From an uncultured Pseudomonadales bacterium (GTDB taxonomy: Bacteria; Pseudomonadota; Gammaproteobacteria; Pseudomonadales; Porticoccaceae): DNA of 64,000 nt. The notes under the pieces are model-generated. The model did no database searches and was not told the origin of the DNA. It saw only the letters and a program-made list of their open reading frames with translations. How positions within the stretch are numbered: position 1 is the first letter of the stretch; each line of letters opens with the position of its first letter. This document shows, in pieces, positions 50,538-59,866 of this stretch. The position numbers were made by a program, and so were the translations under genes. Where the stretch lies: positions 62,001 through 126,000 of the forward strand of contig CALSNK010000017.1 in the NCBI GenBank assembly GCA_943787675.1, written 5' to 3'.

Positions 50538-50924
50538 TTAAAACTTATCGTCAAACAATATACCTTTTAACGATTCGAGTTGCTTTGCCATACGTAAAAT
50601 GGCGTCGCCAGGAACATTACGAATAATTTCACCCGTTGCAGCATCAGTGACTTGAACGACAAAGCGGTTGGATGCCTCGTCTATCGAAAACTCCAAACTC
50701 GTAGGCACCTTTTTAACTGAAGAGTTTAATATCTCGATAGCTTCATGTAAGTCTTCCACATTGATGCTAATCTGATCCATCATCTGGCTTTTACTCTCAG
50801 CTGAGGACTGACTCACTTCCGCAATAGAGATTCTAGGCGCCTTGGGCGGTTCAGAAATCTTAGGTGCCCTTTGCATTGCATCAGGAGATGCAGGTATCTT
50901 TGGGGTAATTTCATTTATTGCCAT
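50538..50924 (-). CDS. flaG: Flagellar protein FlaG
   Basis: FlaG is a small protein linked to filament length or attachment. I use ATG 50924, which has GGTGA upstream; an ATG four codons earlier is in frame. At 128 aa, the N-terminal half is Pro/Ser-rich and disordered, and the FlaG domain fills the C-terminal half (VPTSLEFSIDEASNRFVVQV, GEIIRNVPGDAILRMAKQLE). It lies upstream of the flagellins, separated by 400 bp, and has its own sigma28 promoter. Confidence 0.93.
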   Translation of the reverse strand: MAINEITPKIPASPDAMQRAPKISEPPKAPRISIAEVSQSSAESKSQMMDQISINVEDLHEAIEILNSSVKKVPTSLEFSIDEASNRFVVQVTDAATGEIIRNVPGDAILRMAKQLESLKGILFDDKF

Positions 50925-51021
50925 TGTTTTCACCATTTAATCTCAAGCATCCAGCTAGTTTTGCTCAATATTTAGTGCTAAACCCAGCGTCTAGTGCATC
51001 TAATTGATCCCTCGTCACTAT

Positions 51022-51048
51022 CAATCGGTAGTACCTTAGAAAACTTTA
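51022..51048 (-). promoter_or_regulatory. Sigma28 promoter for flaG
   Basis: On the minus strand TAAAGTTT, eleven bases, ACCGATTG. The -35 half equals the E. coli consensus; the -10 half has three mismatches. It lies about 100 bp before the flaG start. Confidence 0.72.
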
Positions 51049-51116
51049 ATATATTTTTTGACTGCCTTTCTGCGAGTATACTGCCCGTGGTTTTTTAATT
51101 GCGAGGCAGGGTAATC

Positions 51117-51662
51117 ATGGGTTTAATGTCGAATTTGATTGGGGCTATAGATCGCTTTACTGAGGCGACAGGTCGTTTTATCTCCTGGCTGACCCTATTG
51201 ATGGTTGCTTTGGTCATGGTGGTAGTCGTTATGCGTTACTACCTAGAACTAGGCTCAATCGCCCTCCAAGAATCCGTAACCTATATTCACGCCATGGTAT
51301 TTATGCTCGGTCTGGCTTTTACTCTTAAGCGCGGCGGCCATGTGCGTGTGGATATTTTCTACCGACAATTTTCTCCGCGCCGTCAGGCCTTGGTCAATCT
51401 ATTCGGAGGCGTGCTATTTTTGATGCCCGTCTGTGTGCTTATATTTGTCAGTAGCTGGGATTACGTGCTTTCAAGTTGGGCATTTTCTGAGACCTCGGCA
51501 GAGAGTGATGGGCTACCATTTGTCTATCTGTTAAAAACCCTGATGCTAATAATGCCCGTGACACTGCTATTGCAGGGCCTCGCAGAAATATTAAAGAGTG
51601 CATTGATTATTAATGGTGGTCATTATGACTCTGCAGCAGAAACCAAGGAGTTAACACTGTAA
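51117..51662 (+). CDS. TRAP transporter small permease (DctQ-like)
   Basis: This is the small membrane subunit of a tripartite ATP-independent periplasmic transporter. I start at ATG 51117, with GAGGCAGGG upstream. At 181 aa it has four hydrophobic segments, with the DctQ region LQESVTYIHAMVFMLGLAFT and LKRGGHVRVDIFY. It overlaps the large permease start by one base. No DctP binding-protein gene flanks the pair, so the substrate cannot be guessed. A TATACT -10-like hexamer lies at 51077. Confidence 0.9.
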   Translation: MGLMSNLIGAIDRFTEATGRFISWLTLLMVALVMVVVVMRYYLELGSIALQESVTYIHAMVFMLGLAFTLKRGGHVRVDIFYRQFSPRRQALVNLFGGVLFLMPVCVLIFVSSWDYVLSSWAFSETSAESDGLPFVYLLKTLMLIMPVTLLLQGLAEILKSALIINGGHYDSAAETKELTL

Positions 51663-53026
51663 TGACAGAATTTATTCCCTTCTTGATGTTTCTGGTAGCC
51701 TGTCTGGTATTGATGGCGGGTTATCCGGTGGCCTTCTCCCTTGCAGGCACCGCATTGTTGTTTGCTCTGGCGGGAACGGTTACCGGTCATTTCGATATGG
51801 CCTTTTTGCAGGCCCTGCCCAACCGGCTATTTGGCACCATAGAAAACACCACATTAATTGCAGTACCCCTCTTTATATTGATGGGGGTGATGTTAGAAAA
51901 ATCCCGCCTCTCCGAAGACCTCTTAGAAAGCATGGCCGACGTGCTGGGTGGGTTTCGCAGTGGGCTGGGGATTTCTGTTGTTCTGGTCGGTGCATTGCTG
52001 GCCGCCAGTACCGGGATTGTCGGCGCCACCGTGGTGACCATGGGGCTTATGTCGTTACCCACTATGCTTAAACGCGGCTATTCTCCGTCTCAGGCCACCG
52101 GCGTGATCGCAGCCACGGGAACGTTGGGCCAGATAATACCTCCCTCTATTGCTCTGGTATTACTGGGCGACACTCTGTCCAGTGCCTATCAGCAGGCGCA
52201 GCTGAACATGGGTATCTTTACGCCCAAGACAGTGTCTATTGGCGACCTATTTGTTGGTGCGATTATTCCCGGCCTAATACTGGTGGTGTTTTACTGCCTG
52301 TATATTATTTTCTTCACGCGCCCGACACCGGCCGAGGGCGACAGCGTAGTGCCAGCGCCAAATAGTCTGTCTCGGGCCATGCGCAACCTAATGCCGCCGA
52401 TCATTTTGATTGTCACTGTGCTGGGGTCGATTTTAACGGGTGCCGCCACCCCGACAGAAGCCGCCGGCGTGGGTGCCTTTGGCGCCACTATGCTGGCAGC
52501 CATAAAAGGCCAGCTGAGTATTTCACGATTGCGGGAAGTCGCCCAGACCACCACCCAGGTCACCTCCATGGTGTTTTTGATACTGATTGGTGCGGCTATT
52601 TTCTCTTTGGTATTTCGCGGCTTTGGTGGCGAAGAAATTGTCGAGCAGTTCTTTGTTGATCTGCCGGGTGGCGTTTTCAGTGCCACATTGCTGGTGATGA
52701 TCGTTATATTTTTATTGGGCTTTATTTTAGACTTTATTGAAATTACCTTTGTGGTGGTGCCCATCGTCGGCCCTGTATTGTTGGCCATGGGATTAGACCC
52801 TGTGTGGCTGGGTGTGATGATTGCCATTAATTTGCAAACGTCATTTTTAACCCCGCCCTTTGGGTTTGCTTTATTTTATTTGCGCGGTGTGGCGCCAGAT
52901 ACTGTCGAGACATCCGATATGTATCGCGGTGTAGTGCCCTTTATTATTATGCAGATTGTGTTGATGCTAATGTTGTCGGTATGGCCGCAAATTGCCACCT
53001 GGCTTCCCGAACTAATTTACAAGTAG
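51662..53026 (+). CDS. TRAP transporter large permease (DctM-like)
   Basis: This is the transport-active membrane subunit. At 454 aa it has about 12 hydrophobic segments, with typical DctM stretches: IENTTLIAVPLFILMGVMLE, GATVVTMGLMSLPTMLKRGY, GTLGQIIPPSIALVLLGD and NLQTSFLTPPFGFALFYLRG. It belongs to the TRAP family with extended dctM lacking a nearby dctP. It is coupled to the small permease upstream. A thioesterase gene lies 28 bp downstream on the same strand and may be cotranscribed. Confidence 0.93.
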   Translation: MTEFIPFLMFLVACLVLMAGYPVAFSLAGTALLFALAGTVTGHFDMAFLQALPNRLFGTIENTTLIAVPLFILMGVMLEKSRLSEDLLESMADVLGGFRSGLGISVVLVGALLAASTGIVGATVVTMGLMSLPTMLKRGYSPSQATGVIAATGTLGQIIPPSIALVLLGDTLSSAYQQAQLNMGIFTPKTVSIGDLFVGAIIPGLILVVFYCLYIIFFTRPTPAEGDSVVPAPNSLSRAMRNLMPPIILIVTVLGSILTGAATPTEAAGVGAFGATMLAAIKGQLSISRLREVAQTTTQVTSMVFLILIGAAIFSLVFRGFGGEEIVEQFFVDLPGGVFSATLLVMIVIFLLGFILDFIEITFVVVPIVGPVLLAMGLDPVWLGVMIAINLQTSFLTPPFGFALFYLRGVAPDTVETSDMYRGVVPFIIMQIVLMLMLSVWPQIATWLPELIYK

Positions 53027-53054
53027 ATATTTATCTAACGGACGAGAGAGAAAC

Positions 53055-53450
53055 ATGAAAAATATTAATGAGCCACCAATACCCGTGGGAAAACTAATTT
53101 CGCAAACCATCGCGATGCCGCGAGAAACTAATGCCAATGGGGATATCTTCGGCGGCTGGTTACTGAGTCAAATGGATTTAGCCGGTGCAATTTTGGCGGG
53201 CAGACTTGCACAGGGTCGAGTGGCCACCGTGGCTATTAGTAGCATGTCGTTTTTGAATCCGGTATCGGTTGGCGCCGTAGTAGGCTGCTATGCCAACATT
53301 AAAGCCAAGGGCACTAGTTCTATGACGATTGTCGTTGAGGTCTGGAGTAGCGATGACTATCAGTCAGAGCCCTGCAAAGTAACCGAGGGCGAGTTTGTAT
53401 TTGTGGCGATTGACGACGAGGGAAAAACCCGTCAACTTCCTGGCAGCTAA
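53055..53450 (+). CDS. Acyl-CoA thioesterase, YciA-like hotdog fold
   Basis: It hydrolyses acyl-CoA esters. At 131 aa it shows the YciA/ACOT signature (MPRETNANGDIFGGWLLSQM with DLAGAILAGRLA) and the strand pattern VATVAISSMSFLNPVSVGAV. The Asn/Asp near GDIFGGW are the usual active-site residues of the family. GAGAGAG lies before the ATG. Physiological substrate unknown. Confidence 0.9.
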   Translation: MKNINEPPIPVGKLISQTIAMPRETNANGDIFGGWLLSQMDLAGAILAGRLAQGRVATVAISSMSFLNPVSVGAVVGCYANIKAKGTSSMTIVVEVWSSDDYQSEPCKVTEGEFVFVAIDDEGKTRQLPGS

Positions 53451-53493
53451 CAGAAAATTAATAGCGGTTAATTAAAAGCCACTCATTAAAAAT

Positions 53494-54457
53494 TTATAGT
53501 TCAAGCGCAGCGAAAATTTCTTCGCGCAGAGATTTAATCTCATTCACTAAATGATGATTCCCGCTCTTAATTATATGCACTTTAAGAGCGGGGAATTTTT
53601 CTTTAAATTTCACTAAATTAGTTTCCCAGTCTAATGTTTTATCTGCATCCCCCTGAATTAAATTAATCTTCAGATTGCTACCTTCAGATTTTCGAAACTC
53701 CTTAATCCATTTTTTTAATGCCCCGACCCAGGCTAGGGGAAGTCGACTAGCCTGCAACGGATCGCAGTCTCGCACAAAGGTTAAAAAATCTTTATCCCAG
53801 GAGCTGTCTCTGTATACACGCTTGCTAGTGTCAGTAAAGGGCTTGCTCAGCAGGTGCAGCCAGCGATTGATATTCCAGCCTCTGGGAAACAGCAATGGCG
53901 CAAAGAGATTAAGGCTGGCAAATGGATAGTCTTTCTTATGCCTTATTAGATGTTTCAGTAAAACAGCCCCACCCATACTTTGGCCCACAGCGTGCAGTGG
54001 CGCAGAAAACATCTCCCGACTAATATTAATTACTAATTCAAGAACACCGACATACTCCCCATAGTCTAAGATATAACCAGGCCTGCCAGTTGATAGACCA
54101 TGCCCAGGAAGATCAAAACAAACCACATTGAGTTGGCGTTCGAGAAGATGTTGGATCAGGTGATTAAACAATCCTATATGGTCCATATAACCATGCACAA
54201 CAATGACGGTGCCAACAGCCTTAGCGGGTTGCCAAGCTAGGGTAGCAATCTGGTTGTCGCCGACCTCAAGATGCCCTGCACAGACAGTCAGGTTTGGCGC
54301 TGGGTAGGGGAAGTTGATAGAAGTGCAGATATTGCTGGAGGTCGATGTTTTCAGTGGCGCCTGTACGTAACTCGATTACAGGCAGGTCGAATAGCGGCAG
54401 ATCGCGCCGTAAATTGTCGATGACTGATTGATCGAGTCTTGCGTTCAAATCACGCAT
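53494..54457 (-). pseudogene. Alpha/beta hydrolase (lysophospholipase-like) broken by a frameshift near its N-terminus
   Basis: The main frame gives a serine hydrolase: VVHGYMDHIGLFNHL (oxyanion HG), FDLPGHGLSTGRPG, nucleophile elbow GQSMGGAVLL, later Asp in QGDADKTLDW and His in KSGNHHLVNE. This frame has no good start codon; it is open upstream to 54376 only. The expected N-terminus (MRDLNARLDQSVIDNLRRDL, then LQQYLHFYQLPLPS) lies in another frame from 54457 and runs into it around 54266-54300. One extra base near the GGG at about 54273 would explain this. It may be a true pseudogene or a sequencing error; flgH has a similar one-base break. Confidence 0.8.
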
Positions 54458-54561
54458 ATAGGTAACGCACTAGTTTCATAAATAGGGTGATCCAACATGA
54501 TGGTACAGTTCAGATGTGTGGTTTTAGGTAGCAACCGGGTTCAGCCCATATTGTCAGATTG

Positions 54562-55104
54562 ATGATGAATTACAAGAACAAAGATTTTGTCGATAACCTA
54601 GTCAAAGAACACAGCACCATGCTCGTGCGTTTTTTAACACGTCGCATGAAAAGCCGGGAAGATGCCGAAGATATCGCCCAGGCGGCTTTTATGCGTCTTT
54701 ACACATTGGACGATCTGGAAGGGCTGTCTAATGCCAAGGCCTTTTTGTTTCAGGTGGCCGCCAATATGTCGATTGATCAACTGCGCCGCCAGGTACTGCA
54801 TAAAAACTATATTGATCGTGAGAGGCCCATAGCCAGCCAAGATCGCAGCGCCATGACGACAGTAGTTCCCGACAATGTTTCCCTGGAGCGAGAGCTAGAA
54901 GCCCAGGAGACTCTGAGGCTTATTTATGCCTCATTAGAGAAGCTACCGCAAAATGCCCGCCAGGCCTTTATTCTCAACCGCAGTAAAGGTATGACCTATC
55001 CGGCTATTGCCGAGCAGATGGGTGTCTCAGTGAGCAGTGTTGAGAAATATATTTTGGAATCTCTGAAGCACCTGCGCAAAGTCGTTGAGCGGAGTGAGAA
55101 CTAG
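54562..55104 (+). CDS. ECF sigma factor, FecI family
   Basis: This is an extracytoplasmic-function sigma70 that would transcribe a TonB-receptor gene on surface signal. At 180 aa, region 2 is clear (FLTRRMKSREDAEDIAQAAF, ANMSIDQLRRQVLHKNYIDR) and so is region 4 (LEKLPQNARQAFILNRSKGM, then YPAIAEQMGVSVSSVEKYIL). Two ATGs (54562, 54565) can serve as start. It is followed by a FecR gene and a TonB receptor with signalling domain. Confidence 0.93.
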   Translation: MMNYKNKDFVDNLVKEHSTMLVRFLTRRMKSREDAEDIAQAAFMRLYTLDDLEGLSNAKAFLFQVAANMSIDQLRRQVLHKNYIDRERPIASQDRSAMTTVVPDNVSLERELEAQETLRLIYASLEKLPQNARQAFILNRSKGMTYPAIAEQMGVSVSSVEKYILESLKHLRKVVERSEN

Positions 55105-55215
55105 GACCTTGCATATTAGGGTTGGGGGTTTTGACTGCTGATACGTCTAATCCGTGGATAAATACTAATAACTTAGGGAAATTACGCGATATCTGCGTAT
55201 AGAGAGTCGATAGAA

Positions 55216-56226
55216 ATGGGGACAAACACAAATAATAAGATTACCAATCAAGCCTTGGCTTGGGTGGCACGGATGCGGTCAGAGTCTGTTACTGAAACCG
55301 ATTTTGCTAACTTTGCCGACTGGTTAAATGGGTCTGAGTCTCATCGGCAGGCCTGGGACAGTGCACTGGACACCTGGGAGACTCTTGGGGTTGTTTCCCA
55401 TCTGCCGGTGGAGCAATTACTTGTCGCTAGTGATACTCAGTGCCAAGGGGGGCCTGATAAAAAGCGTGGCTATCTTGCGAATCTATTTAGCGGCTTTTGG
55501 AAGCCGGTCACTAGTCTAGCTGCGACCACAGCGATTGTTGTCAGCCTGGTGATGTTTATGCAAGAAGACCGTCAGCATTATGTTTCAGCAGTCGGCGATT
55601 ACCAGCAAATAACATTACAAGATGGCAGCCTAATAGAGCTAAACACGGATACAGAGATTGCGGTATTGCTGGGTGAAACCAGTCGCGATATCGAGCTTAT
55701 AAAAGGCGAGGCTTTCTTTACGGTAGCCTCTGATAAGACCAAGCCATTTATTGTTACGGTTGGCGATGCTCGCGTGCAGGCTCTGGGCACGGCCTTTAAT
55801 ATTTACCGTCAGTCCGATAATCAGTCAACCCTGAGCGTTATCGAGGGAGTAGTGCGGGTCTCTGAAGCCAGCGGTTCATCCACTGCCGTACCAGAATCAA
55901 AAATGTTACTCGCCAATGATGTGGTTATTGTAAATGCCCTTTCTGGTGTGTCGGGTTTGCAGGCTTCAAATATAGAGCAGGTGACCGCTTGGCGCAGCAG
56001 ACAGATAATGTTCGATAGCGCCTCGGTTACAGAGGCGGTGGCTATTCTCAATCGCTACCTCGAACGCAAAATTCTGGTTGCCGAGAATACTGTCTCAAAA
56101 CATAGAATTTCGGGTGTTTTTTCTTCTCGTGAACAGGATGAAACTCTCACCGCAGTGGCTCAGGCCTTTGATCTTACTCTGGTATTAGAAGAGAAAAATT
56201 GGCTATTGTCTCAGTCCAATCCATAA
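55216..56226 (+). CDS. FecR-type anti-sigma/transmembrane signal transducer
   Basis: FecR proteins hold the partner ECF sigma in the cytoplasm and receive the signal from the outer-membrane receptor. At 336 aa it has an N-terminal cytoplasmic domain (ALAWVARMRSESVTETDFAN, ADWLNGSESHRQAWDSALD), one membrane helix (about residues 97-115) and the periplasmic FecR domain (TLQDGSLIELNTDTEIAVLL, DIELIKGEAFFTVA, ALGTAFNIYR). It ends in a STN-like region (SVTEAVAILNRYLERKILVA). Spacing to the sigma gene is 111 bp and to the receptor 48 bp. Confidence 0.93.
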   Translation: MGTNTNNKITNQALAWVARMRSESVTETDFANFADWLNGSESHRQAWDSALDTWETLGVVSHLPVEQLLVASDTQCQGGPDKKRGYLANLFSGFWKPVTSLAATTAIVVSLVMFMQEDRQHYVSAVGDYQQITLQDGSLIELNTDTEIAVLLGETSRDIELIKGEAFFTVASDKTKPFIVTVGDARVQALGTAFNIYRQSDNQSTLSVIEGVVRVSEASGSSTAVPESKMLLANDVVIVNALSGVSGLQASNIEQVTAWRSRQIMFDSASVTEAVAILNRYLERKILVAENTVSKHRISGVFSSREQDETLTAVAQAFDLTLVLEEKNWLLSQSNP

Positions 56227-56274
56227 GGTTTAATGGTTCTACACTATTGATGAGCGGCGTAGAGCCAAGCGTCT

Positions 56275-59200
56275 ATGGCTTTAGGAAAGGATGCACCACA
56301 GGACTCAGGAATCTGTCCGGCGAAAACCCCCAAGACTAGTCGTCCATTCTGGCGACGACTAGATATCGTATTTTTTTGTGTGCTTTCTTTATGGTTTACT
56401 CAGGCGCGCGCCATAGTCACCGACGTCTACCCCATAGATTTACAGTCGGGTAGCTTGCATCAGGCTTTTATTAAACTGGGCCAGCAGACCCAGGCCTCAG
56501 TTGTTTTCCCCACTACCATCGCCGATGATCTGAACAGCCCTCAGGTGCAGGGCGACTTCACTGTGCTCCAAGCCCTACAGCAATTAATTGCCGGAAGGGA
56601 TCTGGAGTACCGCGTGGTGGGGCCGGACACCTTGGTGGTGCTGCCTCGCTGTCATGCTGCAAGAGACTGCAGGGCCATGCCCAATCAGCTTGGATTATCA
56701 GCCAAGCAGTATCCAATGATCGAAGAACTCTTTATTCGCGGCAAGCCCGTGACCGGATCCCGTTTTAAACAGCTGGATGCCAATGCGTTTACCCCGGTTG
56801 AGATTATCACCGCCGCTGAAATTCGATTAACTGGTGCCCAAACCATGTCGGAACTGATACGACGGCTGCCAGAGGTCTCCGGTAATGCTGCCAGTACCGC
56901 CCTGAGTAATGGTGGCAATGGCACCGCGAGTGTCACCCTGCGTGGATTACCCGCCAGCAATACGCTGGTACTAATTAATGGTCAGCGCACCGCAAACAAT
57001 GCCATTAATGGCAGCTCTGTGGATCTAAATACAATTCCGCTGGCGGCGGTTAATCGCATAGAAATTCTTAAAGATAGTGGCTCTTCTCTGTACGGTTCAG
57101 ATGCCATCGCCGGTGTGGTTAATGTGATTATGAAGAAACGTTTTGACGGCGCACTAATCAATGGGTTCTATGGTATTGCCAGCGAAGGTGATAATGAAAC
57201 TCGTCGCTATGATTTTGTGGGTGGTTTTAATTTTGATCAGCTTGGGTTGATGGTGGCGGCATCTCATTATCAGCAGGCTGGGGTTCTAAGTCGCGATCGA
57301 GAACTGTCGGCATCGGCCGACGGTCGTTATCGCGATGGCATTGATAGGCGCTCCAGTGCCACGCCCAATGCCCGCATTAATGTTAATGGTAATGTTTTGG
57401 TACTGGCCGCAGACAACCTAGCAGGGACGTCCCCGGCAGATTTTCGTGAGGCGAGCAATGATGATTTATTCGATGCCCAGCAGTTCAGTTCATCACTAAT
57501 TCCTGCTGAGCGAAATTCGATTTATATCGCCGGTGAGCTAAAAAACCTCGACGCCCTAGATGGCGCGTTTGATCTTACCTATGTTGATAGCAGTACCTTG
57601 ATTACCTTTGCACCGGCCTCGGTTTTTACCGCTTTTACCGATAGCCCGATTAATCTTTCCGCCAATAATCCCTTCAACCCCTTTGGTCAAGATATCGCAG
57701 ATGTGCGCATTCGCTTGCTAGGTCTTGGTCCGCGCTTACAGAGTAATGATGCAAAAACTGTGCGCGCCAATGGGCGACTGATGGGCAACCTTCGCGATGG
57801 GGAATGGCAGCTGAGTGTTAATTGGAGCCGCACTCATGCCGAAGAACATTGGCAGAATCTGGCGGACCTAGAAAATATTGCGCAGGGCTTAGGCCCAGAG
57901 ATTAGCTGCACTGATAAATGCGTTCCACTAAACTTTTTTGCTCCGGCGGCCTCCATGGGCGAAGAGCAGCTAGCTTTTATAAAAGCAGGTGCAAGCAATC
58001 GTGGCGAGTCTGAGCTGATATCGGTCAATCTAGATTTCTCTCAGGTAGTGGATATTTTGCCGGCGGGTGAGGTTGAATTTGCCTCCGGTTTAGAATTTCG
58101 GCATGAGACATTGCATACGATGACTGATTCAAGACTGACCAGCAATCAGTTGATCGGTGGCGACTTTGCCAGTAGCCGAGGCCGTCGAGACAGTACTGAT
58201 CTGTATCTCGAATCGCTATTACCTTTGGCTAAAGGGGCGCCGGGTATGTACCGTCTAGAGGCCAATCTATCTTTTCGCATGACCCACTCAAATAGTTTTG
58301 GTGTTCGAGCCAATCCTAAACTAGCGCTGCGCTATCGCCCAGTGCGAGACCTTATGTTCCGCGCCAGTCTGTCCACCGGCTTTCGTTCGCCGTCGTTGAC
58401 TGAGTTGCATCAAGCCGACAGTCAGTCCCAGGGTTTTTTTATTGATCCCTGTTCGACGGTGACCAGCATTCAAGATTTGCCTGGCTGTCAGGCAGTTACC
58501 GATCCATTGCGCAATCAATTTATTCGTATGACTGGCGGCAACAAAAACCTGCGCCCCGAAAAATCAAAAAACGTTTCTATCGGCTTTATTTTCACCCCCA
58601 CTGGCCTCGAAGATTTTACTCTCGGATTAGATGTTTACAGTATTCAAGTGGATGATGTTATTGGTGCTAGCGGCCAATTTTTTCTAGAGCAAAATTCCGA
58701 ATTTGAATTATATTCGAGTCGTGTCATACGCCGGGCCGACGGTGAGTTATTGGCTGTAGTAGCCAGTAATGAAAACCTTGGTTCCCGAAAAATTCGTGGT
58801 ATCGATCTAGATATTTCATGGCGTCTATTTATTGCAAAATGGGGAACGCTTGGGGTGAATTTGGGTGGAGCCTATATCGATTCCTACCGATTCCAACTTG
58901 AGGCGGAAAGTGCTGCAGTAGACCTGGCGGGCACCTTTAGAGATGCAGCGTTCGAGGGTAGTGGTTCTATTCCTCAGTGGAAATCAAACCTTAATTTGTT
59001 TTGGCAATTTGGTCGTTGGGAATTCGGTTTGTCTTCTTCTCATGTGTCCAGTGTTACTGAGCAAATTGTTTCACAGAATCGTTCCCGAAAAGCCGGTGCC
59101 TGGTCCCGAGAAGATGTGCAGCTGAGTTATCATTTTAATTCTGGAGAGTCTCTAATGACTCTGGGAATTGAAAATTTACTCGACGAACAGCCACCGTTTT

Positions 59201-59289
59201 TAGGGTCTGCATTGAATGATAATTTTGATGTGAGAGGTCAGGATTTAAGCGGCAGGTTTCTTTATGCGCGACTAAGCCACCGGCTTTAA
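56275..59289 (+). CDS. TonB-dependent outer-membrane receptor with N-terminal signalling (STN) domain
   Basis: This 1004-aa receptor has a signal peptide after a polar stretch (hydrophobic about residues 30-46, IVFFCVLSLWFTQARA). An STN domain follows (SGSLHQAFIKLGQQTQASVV, LQALQQLIAGRDLEYRVVGP), then a TonB-box-like IEELFIRG, the plug (GAQTMSELIRRLPEVSG, VTLRGLPASNTLVLINGQR, GSSLYGSDAIAGVVNVIMKK), and a 22-strand-type barrel ending FLYARLSHRL. The STN domain and the FecI/FecR genes upstream show trans-envelope signalling. The ligand is unknown; no siderophore or sugar genes are adjacent. Confidence 0.93.
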   Translation: MALGKDAPQDSGICPAKTPKTSRPFWRRLDIVFFCVLSLWFTQARAIVTDVYPIDLQSGSLHQAFIKLGQQTQASVVFPTTIADDLNSPQVQGDFTVLQALQQLIAGRDLEYRVVGPDTLVVLPRCHAARDCRAMPNQLGLSAKQYPMIEELFIRGKPVTGSRFKQLDANAFTPVEIITAAEIRLTGAQTMSELIRRLPEVSGNAASTALSNGGNGTASVTLRGLPASNTLVLINGQRTANNAINGSSVDLNTIPLAAVNRIEILKDSGSSLYGSDAIAGVVNVIMKKRFDGALINGFYGIASEGDNETRRYDFVGGFNFDQLGLMVAASHYQQAGVLSRDRELSASADGRYRDGIDRRSSATPNARINVNGNVLVLAADNLAGTSPADFREASNDDLFDAQQFSSSLIPAERNSIYIAGELKNLDALDGAFDLTYVDSSTLITFAPASVFTAFTDSPINLSANNPFNPFGQDIADVRIRLLGLGPRLQSNDAKTVRANGRLMGNLRDGEWQLSVNWSRTHAEEHWQNLADLENIAQGLGPEISCTDKCVPLNFFAPAASMGEEQLAFIKAGASNRGESELISVNLDFSQVVDILPAGEVEFASGLEFRHETLHTMTDSRLTSNQLIGGDFASSRGRRDSTDLYLESLLPLAKGAPGMYRLEANLSFRMTHSNSFGVRANPKLALRYRPVRDLMFRASLSTGFRSPSLTELHQADSQSQGFFIDPCSTVTSIQDLPGCQAVTDPLRNQFIRMTGGNKNLRPEKSKNVSIGFIFTPTGLEDFTLGLDVYSIQVDDVIGASGQFFLEQNSEFELYSSRVIRRADGELLAVVASNENLGSRKIRGIDLDISWRLFIAKWGTLGVNLGGAYIDSYRFQLEAESAAVDLAGTFRDAAFEGSGSIPQWKSNLNLFWQFGRWEFGLSSSHVSSVTEQIVSQNRSRKAGAWSREDVQLSYHFNSGESLMTLGIENLLDEQPPFLGSALNDNFDVRGQDLSGRFLYARLSHRL

Positions 59290-59326
59290 ACGACCGGGAT
59301 GACGGTTATAGAAAGATTTTTTTGTT

Positions 59327-59356
59327 GGGCATCAAACTAGCAATGACTTGATGCCC
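59327..59356. other. Inverted repeat between receptor and exbD
   Basis: GGGCATCAA and TTGATGCCC form a perfect 9-bp stem with a 12-base loop between two convergent genes. There is no U-tract after the stem on either strand, so it is not a textbook intrinsic terminator, but its place suggests transcription end or message stability. Confidence 0.5.
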
Positions 59357-59365
59357 GGAGGGGTA

Positions 59366-59773
59366 TTACTCGTCGGTCGACAGAGAAATATCGTACACAC
59401 CAGCTTCGCGAGCCTGGTCAGATATCTTCACAAACATCTCAGTTTTAGACTTTGGATGGGAGCTAATAACAACTTTAGCTTCTGGCTTCTCAGCATGCAT
59501 TCTTTCAACGTTTGCGCGAACGGCACGAATATCAATGCGTCTGCCCTCAAGCGTTAATTCATTGCTCTCTGAGATACGGAACACAATGTTAGTGTTCTCG
59601 GAATCTGGCGGTGGCTGGTCTGACGTCGGTGGACGACTAACGCTGATGCCTGATTCGTTAACGAATGAAGCAGTTACAATAAAGAAAATAAGCATGATAA
59701 ATACAACATCCAGCATGGGTGTCATATCAATTGCCGATTCATCTTCTTCTTTACGTCTTTTACCTAGCGCCAT
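59366..59773 (-). CDS. exbD: ExbD/TolR-family proton channel component
   Basis: ExbD works with ExbB to energise TonB. At 135 aa it has a charged N-terminus, the single membrane helix with the essential Asp (AIDMTPMLDVVFIMLIFFIV), and the periplasmic domain (LTLEGRRIDIRAVRANVERM, SHPKSKTEMFVKISDQARE). It stands alone here: no exbB or tonB on either side. It may serve the receptor next door with partners encoded elsewhere. Confidence 0.9.
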   Translation of the reverse strand: MALGKRRKEEDESAIDMTPMLDVVFIMLIFFIVTASFVNESGISVSRPPTSDQPPPDSENTNIVFRISESNELTLEGRRIDIRAVRANVERMHAEKPEAKVVISSHPKSKTEMFVKISDQAREAGVYDISLSTDE

Positions 59774-59866
59774 GTTCAGCCGTACCTTTACTCAAAACAA
59801 GTCATTCAATGGAGCAGGCATTCTACTGATTTTTTGACAAAATACCAGTAGCTCTACCTCTTAGTG

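Noticed and set aside
54266-54457. A separate 63-aa gene upstream of the hydrolase
   Set aside because: Its sequence fits the missing N-terminus of the hydrolase in another frame, so it is the other side of a frameshift.
59327-59356. A canonical intrinsic terminator after the TonB receptor
   Set aside because: The stem is perfect but no U-tract follows on either strand; recorded only as an inverted repeat.
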